Source: Thiobacillus sp. (GTDB taxonomy: Bacteria; Pseudomonadota; Gammaproteobacteria; Burkholderiales; Thiobacillaceae). Taken from it: a stretch of 64,000 nt of DNA. The notes under the pieces are model-generated. The model made no database searches and was not told the origin of the DNA. It saw only the letters and a program-made list of their open reading frames with translations. The DNA lies in contig JAIBEI010000050.1 of the NCBI GenBank assembly GCA_019459055.1, positions 147,213-211,212 on the forward strand, given 5' to 3'. Shown here one piece after another: positions 53,573 to 62,000 of this stretch. The translations under genes and the position numbers were made by a program. Positions within the stretch are counted from its first letter, which is position 1. Each line of letters starts with the position of its first letter.

Positions 53573-54421
53573 ATGACCGACCGCTACGCCGTATTCGGGC
53601 ACCCGATTGCCCACTCCAAATCCCCGTTGATCCATGCCGCCTTTGCCCGCCAGACCGGTCAGGACATGACGTACGAGGCGATCCTCGCGCCGACCGACGG
53701 CTTTGCCGACAGCGTGGCCGCTTTCATCGCGGCGGGCGGGCGCGGCGCCAACGTCACCGTGCCGTTCAAGGAACAGGCGTTTGCGCTGGCGAACCGTCTC
53801 AGCCCGCGCGCCGAACACGCGGGTGCGGTGAACACGCTGGCGTTCGATGCCGACGGCATTTTCGGCGACAACACCGACGGCGCCGGACTGGTGGCCGATC
53901 TCATCCGCAACCTGCGCTGCCCGCTTGCCGGCAAACGCATCCTGCTGGTGGGGGCCGGCGGCGCGGCACGCGGAGTGATCGGGCCGCTGCTCGACCAGCA
54001 ACCCGCAGCGCTCGTCATCGCCAACCGCACCGTCAGCCGCGCCCAGGAACTCGCCCAACAGTTCGGCCACGGCGTCCGCGCATGCGGCTTCGATGGCCTC
54101 GACGCGCCCTTCGATCTCGTCATCAACGCCACCGCCGCCAGCCTGGCCGGTGAACTGCCGCCGCTGTCGCCGCGCCTGTTCACCGCCGACACCCTTGCCT
54201 ACGACATGATGTACGGACGCGACACCCCCTTCCTCGCCTTCGCGCGCGCGCACGGCGCGGCCACCGCCGACGGCCTCGGCATGCTGGTCGAACAGGCGGC
54301 CGAGGCGTTTTATCTGTGGCGCGGCGTGCGCCCCGACACCACCCCCGTCATCGCGAGCCTGCGCCAAGACCGCCTGGAAGGCGAGAGTCTGGCGGCGTCC
54401 CCCCTGCGGGGTCTGCGCTAG
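53573..54421 (+). CDS. aroE: Shikimate dehydrogenase
   Basis: 282 aa. Reduces 3-dehydroshikimate with NADPH in aromatic amino acid synthesis. [25 protein letters not shown] and TVPFKEQAF (catalytic Lys) are in the N-terminal domain; [10 protein letters not shown] and [13 protein letters not shown] in the NADPH domain. The C-terminus has [14 protein letters not shown]. Probable operon with mtgA downstream (123 bp). Confidence 0.96.
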   Translation: MTDRYAVFGHPIAHSKSPLIHAAFARQTGQDMTYEAILAPTDGFADSVAAFIAAGGRGANVTVPFKEQAFALANRLSPRAEHAGAVNTLAFDADGIFGDNTDGAGLVADLIRNLRCPLAGKRILLVGAGGAARGVIGPLLDQQPAALVIANRTVSRAQELAQQFGHGVRACGFDGLDAPFDLVINATAASLAGELPPLSPRLFTADTLAYDMMYGRDTPFLAFARAHGAATADGLGMLVEQAAEAFYLWRGVRPDTTPVIASLRQDRLEGESLAASPLRGLR

Positions 54422-54544
54422 ATCCCGGAAACCACAGTTGACCGCCCATCCCCTTATGGACTTGCGCATGAATTCTGATTTATCTGCCTTCGGCCAGCTT
54501 CCCCATCCGGGCGAATCCGCCACGCGTTCACCGTGGTTTCCAGG

Positions 54545-55246
54545 ATGATGCGCGCAGCGTTACGCTGGCTGGGCAAGGGCATCGCCCTGGCGATCGCGCT
54601 GGTGCTGCTGTATCAGCTGTGGGTCTTCGCGCATGTGCTGTGGTGGGCCGACCACAACCCCACCTCCACCGCCTTCATGGCAGCCGGCCTCGCGCGCCAG
54701 CAGGACAAGAACCCCGACGCCGAGCTGCGCCACAAGTGGGTGCCCTACGACCGCATTTCCATCCACCTCAAGCGCGCCATCGTCGCCGCCGAGGACGCGA
54801 AATTCATCGAACACGAAGGCTTCGACGTCGAGGGCATCCAGGCCGCCGTCGAAAAGAACCTGAAGAAAGGAAAACTCGTAGCCGGCGGCTCCACCATCAG
54901 CCAGCAGCTCGCCAAGAACCTGTTCCTCTCCGGCGAGCGCAGTTTCATCCGCAAGGGCCAGGAAGCGGTCATCACCCTGATGATCGAAGCCACCTGGAGC
55001 AAGCAGCGCATCCTCGAGGTCTATCTCAACGTCATCGAGTGGGGCAACGGCATCTACGGCGCCGAAGCCGCCGCCCGCCGCTATTACAAAACCTCCGCCG
55101 CCAACCTCAGCCGCGACCAGGCCGCCCGCCTGGCCGCGATGGTGCCCAACCCGCGCCTGTATGAAAACAACCGCGGCTCGCGCACGTATCAGCGGCGTGT
55201 TGCGGTCATCAAACGCTACATGGGTTACTCGCAGGTGCCGCGCTGA
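54545..55246 (+). CDS. mtgA: Monofunctional biosynthetic peptidoglycan transglycosylase
   Basis: 233 aa with one N-terminal membrane anchor and a canonical GT51 domain: VAAEDAKFIEHEGFD with the catalytic Glu, AGGSTISQQLAKNLFL and RILEVYLNVIEWGNGIYG. It polymerises lipid II glycan strands without a transpeptidase domain. ATG 54545 or 54548 is taken; a GTG at 54533 in the same frame is also possible. A 26-codon open frame from 54469 ends overlapping these ATGs. Confidence 0.93.
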   Translation: MMRAALRWLGKGIALAIALVLLYQLWVFAHVLWWADHNPTSTAFMAAGLARQQDKNPDAELRHKWVPYDRISIHLKRAIVAAEDAKFIEHEGFDVEGIQAAVEKNLKKGKLVAGGSTISQQLAKNLFLSGERSFIRKGQEAVITLMIEATWSKQRILEVYLNVIEWGNGIYGAEAAARRYYKTSAANLSRDQAARLAAMVPNPRLYENNRGSRTYQRRVAVIKRYMGYSQVPR

Positions 55247-55262
55247 ATGGCCGCAGGCGCGT

Positions 55263-56684
55263 TCACCGCTCCCGCAAACTCTCTCCCGTCACCTGCATCA
55301 GGGGACTCAGGAAATATTCGATCACCCGCCGCTTACCCGTCTTGACCTCGACCGTCACGGCCATGCCGGGGCTTAGCCGCACCGTCTTGTTTTCCACGCG
55401 CAATGTGTCCTTGGCGAGCTTCACCCGCGTGGAATAAATCAGCCCCAGCTTTTCGTCCTGAATCGCGTCGGACGACACCTGAGTGATGGTGCCGTGCAGG
55501 GTGCCGTATTTGGTGAACGGGAAGGTTTCCACCTTCACGTCAGCATCCTGCCCCGGGTTCACAAAACCGATGTCCTTGTTGGGCAGCATGGCCTCGACTT
55601 CGAGCACATTGTCTGTGGGCACGATCACCATCAGAGGTTGGGCAGGCGTCACCACACCACCGACGGTATGCACGGCGAGTTGCTGTACGGTTCCCGCAAC
55701 TGGTGCGGTCATGTGCATCAGGCGGCCGCGCTGATCGGCCTTGACCAGTTCCTGTTCCAGCGAGGCGGCTTTTTGTGTGGAAAGGTTGTGCTGATCCAGC
55801 AATTGCCGGCGCGTTTCGGCGGCCAGCGTGGCTTGCTGCCGTTGCGCTTCCATCAGGGCGGCGCGGATTTCAACAACCTTGGATCGGCTGCTTGCCAAAT
55901 CCTGTTCCTGCTCGATGCGGGCCTGTTCGCGCTCCAGATAACCGTGCTGGGAGATAAAGTTTTCCTTCACCAGCTTCTGATAATCCTGCGCGCGCTGGCG
56001 TGCGATGGGAACAGTTTGTTCAAGCTTGACGACCTGATCCTGCGTGGATTGAAGTTCGGCCTTGCGTCGGGCGAGTTCGGCCTGCAATTGCAGCTGGCGT
56101 GCCTGATATTCCTGGTATTGGGCAGCGGCCTGCCTTTGCTCGGCAAGTAGGCGGGCAGCATCGGCGCCGACCAGCGGTTGCAGCCGGGGTGGGGCACCGC
56201 TCGCCAGCGCAGTCAGCAGGGCTTGCGCACGAAGCGCCTCCAGCCGCGCAGTCAGGGTTTCGTTGTGCAGCCTGTCGCTGTCGGCGGTGGCGGTGGTGGC
56301 ATCAAGTTCGATCAGCACCTGCCCCAACTGAACCACCTGTCCGTCACGTACGTAAATCGCTTTGACCACAGCAGTTTCCATCGGCTGGATCACTTTGGTG
56401 CGGTCGTTGGGAATGATCTTGCCGACCGCCGTGGCCACCACATCAATGCGACCGAAAATGGCCCACAACACGGCGATCAGGGCGAAGGCCATGATGAGCC
56501 AAAGTGCGATGCGTGGTGCGGGATGCACTGGCGTGTCGCGCAGGGAGAGTGCTGCGGGCAGGAACTGGGCTTCGTGGGGTTGGAGACTTGGGCTGTCCGT
56601 TGCTTTCCGCTGCGACCAGGCGTGGCGGAAAATTTTGGCGTAACGCTTGAAGAGATCGGCGAAGGCGTGGCGTTTCATCGGCAA
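55263..56684 (-). CDS. HlyD-family type I secretion periplasmic adaptor
   Basis: 473 aa. A cytoplasmic N-terminus of about 58 residues, one membrane segment (IALWLIMAFALIAVLWAIF), then lipoyl half-motifs on either side of a long coiled coil (about 150-330), and a C-terminal beta domain (ending VTGESLRER). It links the inner membrane ABC transporter to an outer membrane TolC channel. Encoded downstream of the ABC gene and the RTX substrate gene, all on the minus strand. No TolC gene is nearby. Confidence 0.93.
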   Translation of the reverse strand: MPMKRHAFADLFKRYAKIFRHAWSQRKATDSPSLQPHEAQFLPAALSLRDTPVHPAPRIALWLIMAFALIAVLWAIFGRIDVVATAVGKIIPNDRTKVIQPMETAVVKAIYVRDGQVVQLGQVLIELDATTATADSDRLHNETLTARLEALRAQALLTALASGAPPRLQPLVGADAARLLAEQRQAAAQYQEYQARQLQLQAELARRKAELQSTQDQVVKLEQTVPIARQRAQDYQKLVKENFISQHGYLEREQARIEQEQDLASSRSKVVEIRAALMEAQRQQATLAAETRRQLLDQHNLSTQKAASLEQELVKADQRGRLMHMTAPVAGTVQQLAVHTVGGVVTPAQPLMVIVPTDNVLEVEAMLPNKDIGFVNPGQDADVKVETFPFTKYGTLHGTITQVSSDAIQDEKLGLIYSTRVKLAKDTLRVENKTVRLSPGMAVTVEVKTGKRRVIEYFLSPLMQVTGESLRER

Positions 56685-56707
56685 CTCTTAAAGGCGCTTC
56701 TATAAAC

Positions 56708-56797
56708 CGTCGTCGCGAGGAGCGAAGCGACGTGGCGATGCAGAAATTCCTGTTTAAACAAAGCGCTGGATTGCTGCGCTTCGCTCGCAATAACGAA
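56708..56797. repeat. REP-like element (GCGAGGAGCGAAGCGACG type)
   Basis: GTCGCGAGGAGCGAAGCGAC with GTGGCGATGCAG on the left and GGATTGCTGCGCTTCGCTCG on the right, partly complementary arms. Elements of the form ATTGCGAGGAGCGAAGCGACG...CGCTTCGCTCGCAATGACG are dispersed through many bacterial genomes. Here it lies between the ABC and HlyD genes. Confidence 0.7.
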
Positions 56798-56821
56798 AAA
56801 TGACATTATTATGAAGTGCCC

Positions 56822-58954
56822 TCAAGCATGTTGCAGCCGATGCAGCCGCGAGTAATGCCCCGCCTCATGTTCCAGCAATTCCGCATGCGTACCGGCCTCG
56901 ACAATCTGCCCATGATCCATCACCAGGATTCGGTTGGCGTGGCGCACGGCTGATAGGCGGTGGGCGATGATGATGACGGTGCGGCCCTGGCAAATGGCCT
57001 GCATGTTGCTCTGGATGATGCGCTCGGATTCGTAATCCAGCGCGCTGGTGGCTTCATCGAAGATCAGGATGCGCGGCTCGCTGATCAGTGCACGCGCAAT
57101 GGCGATGCGCTGACGCTGGCCACCGGACAGGGTCGAGCCATGTTCGCCAACCATGGTGTCGTAGGCTTCGGGAAGTTCCAGAATGAATTCGTGCGCACCG
57201 GCCAGCTTGGCCGCCTGGATCACCTGCTCCAGCGGCGCACCAGGATCGGCCAGCGCAATGTTCTCCCGCAAGGTGCGGTTGAACAGCACGTTCTCCTGCA
57301 ACACCACGCCAATCTGGCGGCGCAGGCTGGCCGCATCGATCAGGGTCAAGTCGATGCCGTCAATCAATACCCGGCCGCGTTCTGGCACGTATAGGCGTTG
57401 GATCAGTTTGGTCAGTGTGCTCTTGCCCGAACCGGAGCGACCGACGATGCCGATGACTTCACCGGGCTCGATATCGAGGGCGATGCTTTTAAGCACTTCG
57501 GGGGTGTCGGGCCGGTAACGGAACTGCACCTGATCGAAGGTGATCCGCCCAGCAATCGGCGGCAGGCTGCTCTTGGAGCCGGCCGCTTCGGTGGGAGCGT
57601 TGAGGATATCGCCCAGGCGCTGGACGGAAATGCCGGTCTGCTGGAAGTCGGTCCACAGCTGCGCCAGCCGCATGATGGGCTGCGCCACGCGACCGGCCAG
57701 CATATTGAAGGCGATGAACTGGCCGACTGTAAGCTGGCCTTCGATCACCAGCTTGGCGCCCAGCCACAGGGTGCCCACGGTGACAAGCTTGCCCACCAGA
57801 TTGGTGCTCTCGTGCGCCACGGTCGATAGCGTCGCGGACTTGAATCCGGCTGACACATAATTTGCCAGCTGGGCATCCCAACGGCGCTGCATCTGTGGCT
57901 CCACCGCCATGCTTTTGAGGGTATCGATGCCGGATACGGCTTCGACCAGAAAGGCCTGGTTCTCGGCGCCGCGATTGAACTTCTCGTGCAGCCGGGCGCG
58001 CAATAGCGGCGTGACCAGCAGGGCAATCACGAAGTACAACGGCAAAGACGCCAGCACCACCAGCGTGAGCCAGCCGCTGTAGAACAGCATCACACCGATG
58101 AACACCACCGAGAACAGCACGTCGAGCACGACGGTGATCGAGTTGCCGGTGAGGAAAGTACGGATGTTTTCCAACTCCCGAACGCGGGCGACCGAATCGC
58201 CCACCCGGCGTGCCTGGAAATAGCCCAGTGGCAAATGCAGCAGATGGCGGAACAGCCGCGCACCCAGTTCCACGTCGATTCGACTGGTGGTATGAGCAAA
58301 GACGTAGCTACGCAGGCCGGACAGCACCACTTCGAAGATCGATACCACCAGCAGGCCAAATGCAATGACATCCAGCGTCGTCAATCCCCGATGCACCAAC
58401 ACCTTGTCCATCACCACCTGGAAAAACAATGGGGTGACGAGCGCAAAGAGATTGAGCACAAATGACACCAGCAGCACTTCGTAGAGCAACCTTCGGTATT
58501 TGACAACGGCAGGAATGAACCAGGAAAAATCGAACTTCGCCATCTCGCCGATAATCGAGGCGCGTGAAGAGAACAGGATGAGTTTGCCGTTCCAGCGCAA
58601 CAATAATTCGTCGCGCGAAACCACCGTTGGACGCTCAGCCTTGGGGTCGTGAATCAGCGCCTTGTCGGAATCGTAGCGCGCGAGAATGAAATAGCCCCCC
58701 GAATTATCCGCCGCCATGGCAGGCAACGGGGTACGGTCCAGCCTGTCGAGTGAGATCTTGGCAGTCTTGGCCTGCAAACCGAGGTGCTTGGCGGCGAGCA
58801 GTATTTCGGACTCGCCAAAATCCACGCCCGATGCCTTGAACTGATGAGCGAGTTGGCCGGGGTCGGCGGCAATCTGGTGGAAGCGCGCCAGCATCACCAG
58901 GCAGGTGAGGCCGGTGTCCAACGCGGCGGCTCGCGGGGATTCTTGTTCTGTCAT
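56822..58954 (-). CDS. Type I secretion ABC transporter, HlyB type with degenerate C39 domain
   Basis: 710 aa. An N-terminal peptidase C39-like domain (about 1-130) has DTGLTCLVML where active peptidases have a catalytic Cys (DCGxxCL), so it should bind but not cleave substrate, as HlyB does. Six membrane segments follow (about 150-440), then the ATPase with Walker A GRSGSGKST, LSGGQRQRIAIARAL and FDEATSALD. It exports the RTX protein encoded upstream through an HlyD-TolC conduit. ATG 58954 is chosen over an ATG 16 codons upstream because the family starts close to the C39-like part. Confidence 0.94.
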   Translation of the reverse strand: MTEQESPRAAALDTGLTCLVMLARFHQIAADPGQLAHQFKASGVDFGESEILLAAKHLGLQAKTAKISLDRLDRTPLPAMAADNSGGYFILARYDSDKALIHDPKAERPTVVSRDELLLRWNGKLILFSSRASIIGEMAKFDFSWFIPAVVKYRRLLYEVLLVSFVLNLFALVTPLFFQVVMDKVLVHRGLTTLDVIAFGLLVVSIFEVVLSGLRSYVFAHTTSRIDVELGARLFRHLLHLPLGYFQARRVGDSVARVRELENIRTFLTGNSITVVLDVLFSVVFIGVMLFYSGWLTLVVLASLPLYFVIALLVTPLLRARLHEKFNRGAENQAFLVEAVSGIDTLKSMAVEPQMQRRWDAQLANYVSAGFKSATLSTVAHESTNLVGKLVTVGTLWLGAKLVIEGQLTVGQFIAFNMLAGRVAQPIMRLAQLWTDFQQTGISVQRLGDILNAPTEAAGSKSSLPPIAGRITFDQVQFRYRPDTPEVLKSIALDIEPGEVIGIVGRSGSGKSTLTKLIQRLYVPERGRVLIDGIDLTLIDAASLRRQIGVVLQENVLFNRTLRENIALADPGAPLEQVIQAAKLAGAHEFILELPEAYDTMVGEHGSTLSGGQRQRIAIARALISEPRILIFDEATSALDYESERIIQSNMQAICQGRTVIIIAHRLSAVRHANRILVMDHGQIVEAGTHAELLEHEAGHYSRLHRLQHA

Positions 58955-59036
58955 GGGTAACTCGATGTGGGTGTAAGAACCCCCCGCTGCCTTGCTTCCC
59001 ATGTGGGTCGAAAGGCATGGGGAATCAACAACAGAG

Positions 59037-62000
59037 TTACTGCCAGTTGGCCGCGATCACAGAATCCAAATTCGACTGATAGGCTGGCGGTAGCGTGGTC
59101 TGCCCTGCGGTAGGCGGAGAAAAACTTGCCATCGCATTCACCAAATTGTCGACCTGACTATCGTACAGTGTCATGCCATCCGCGGTCTTGAATTGCTCGA
59201 CATGATAAGCAGTGCCGAGATACCAATCCTTGATCACCAGCATGTCGGCAGTACCGATAATGCTGACCTCCAGGTCGTTGGCGACTTTGCTGAACCATAT
59301 CTGATCGGCGGCAATACCGGACAAAAATTGTGCGATATCGGTATTCCCAGCGGTTGTATCGTTTTCAACCACGGTATCGGCGCCATAGTCGCGTCCCATG
59401 ATGTACGTGTCATTGCCCTTTCCACCGGCCAGGATGTCGGCCCCGCCCATGCCATCCAGGGTGTCGTTGCCGGTGTCACCAGACAGCGAATTAACGGCGC
59501 CATTGCCGATGAGTACGTTGTCGAGCGCATTGCCGGTGCCGTTGATCGCTGCAGCACCGGTCAGGGTGAGATTCTCGACGTTGCTGGACAAAGTGAAGGT
59601 CGCACTGGCCAGCACCAGATCCGTGCCCTCATTCGATCGTTCAGTAATAGTTTCCGTCGAAACATCGACTACATATGTATCATTCCCGAGCCCACCCAAC
59701 ATTTTGTCGGTGCCGCCCAAGCCGTCAAGCCAGTCGTTGCCCGCGCCGCCAGTCAGGGTGTTATTGGCGGCATTACCAATCAACGTGTTATCCAGAGCAT
59801 TGCCCGTTCCATTAATCGAGCTATAGCCGGTCAGGACCAAGTTCTCCAGATTGTTGTTAAGCTGATAAGAAACGCTGCTGTATACCGTGTCGGCGCCTTC
59901 GTTGGCATATTCAGTCACCACATCTTTAGTTTCGCTGACGTAATATCTGTCATCGCCCACCCCGCCCAGCATGGTGTCGTTGCCGTCCTGGCCATCGAGT
60001 GTGTCGTTACCTAAGCCGCCTTCCAGCCTGTTGTTGGCACCATTGCCTGTGATCAGGTTGTCCAAATCGTTGCCAGTTCCATTGATGGCCATACTACCAA
60101 TCAGGGTTAGCTGCTCAAGATGCGCGCCCAAGCTATAAGTAATGCTGGCTTCGACCTTGTCCATGCCCTCATCGGCCTGCTCGACAATCAGGCTGTTGGA
60201 ACTCAGCACATAAATATCGTCGCCGACGCCGCCGTTCAGGGTATCGTTGCCTCCGCCGCCCACCAGCCGGTCATTGCCGGCGCCTCCGGTCAGTTCGTTA
60301 TTGCCGCTATTGCCATAGAGATTATTGCTCTTTTCGTTGCCGGTGCCGTTGATGTCAGAGCTTCCAAGCAGGTAAAGATTTTCGAGGTTGCCTCCCAGGG
60401 TATACGAGATGGTCGAATGCACGCTGTCCGTACTCGAAGATGAATTCTCGATAACCTGATCAAATTCGCTATCCACATAGTAGGCGTCCCCGCCGCCACC
60501 CCCTTGCATTACATCGTCACCAAGCCCGCCGTCAAGAACGCCGCCCCCTTCGGCTGCATAAATCGTGTCATTCCCAGCACCGCCATAGATGTCCACGGCA
60601 GCCTGGTAGTAATACGTTGTATTCCCACTCTGGTGAGAAAACACTTTTGATCCCCGCGCATCGATTATGTTGTCCAGAGAATTCCCATAGAGGGATGCGT
60701 CCGAGACATAACCGGACATCCTGAGGCTTTCGATGTTGCCGGCCATCGTGAAAGTTCCGGTATAGCCAAGATTCCCTTTTTCCTCGCTGACTGCATTGAT
60801 CACTATTCGGTCATAACCTTCACCTTCCCCCTCCACCAGGATGTCGTCGTAACCATCCAGATAATAGACATCATCGCCACTGCCCCCCACCAGGGTATCG
60901 ATACCCAAGCGGCCCGTCAGATAGTCGTTGCCCGCACCGCCCATCAACACGTTGGCAGCATCGTTACCGGTTAGAGAATTGTTCAACTCATTGCCAACGC
61001 CATTGATCGCGGCGCTGCCGGTGAGAGTCAAATTTTCCACATGTTCAGGCAAACTATAAGAAATGCTGGCAAGGACTCTGTCAGAGTCGCCCTCATTGGC
61101 TCGTTCGACCACCAAGTCACCCGGGTTGTCGACGTAATAGGTGTCGCTGCCCAATCCGCCTTCCAGAACATCGGCCCCCGCCCCGCCATCCAGAGAATTA
61201 TCTCGACTATTACCGATAATCCGGTTATCCAACGCATTGCCGGTCGCCTGATAACCCGCCGATTCGGCCAGCACCAGATTCTCAAGCTCGGCCGGCAACA
61301 GCACTGCCGCGCTGCTGGTCCATACCAGGGTGTCGATCCCTTCACCGGACAATTCGACGATGGTGTCGTTGTCATCGGCGATATAGGTGTCGTCGCCCGC
61401 GCCTCCCACCAGGCTGTCCGCGCCGGCACCGCCGTCCAGCAGGTCGTTGCCGGCACCGCCCTGGAGCGTGTCCTGCCCCGCGCCGCCGTATAGCAAATCG
61501 TCTCCGGCGGTGCCAGTTATGCTGCCGTTGCCGCTGACCAAGCTGAAGGGGCTGTTGATATCCGCGGCGCTCAATTGACTGCCATCGGCGAAGAAAAAAG
61601 CCTCGATGCTATTGCTCGGCTGCCTGAACCATTCCTGCAGGGTGACACTGTCTTCCCGGCCGGCAAAGCCAATCCGCAAATCGGCGTTGACGCGTGAAAT
61701 GATCATGTGCTCGGGGAGAACATCGCTGGCAAAGTACAGGTTATCCACGCCGGCGCTATCCAGAATGCGGTCCTGACCCAGACCCAGTTCCCGGTAATCG
61801 TCGTTCCCGGCACCGCCCACCAGATAATCGTCGCCAGCCCCACCGTCGAGACGATCGTTTCCGTCCTCGCCGTACAGAACATCGTTGCCCTCCCCGCCGT
61901 ACAGATGGTCGTCTCCGTATCCACCGTAGAGCAGGTCCTGCCCCTGATCGCCACGCAACAGGTCGTTACCAAATTCGCCCCACAACGTGTCGTTGCCGTC

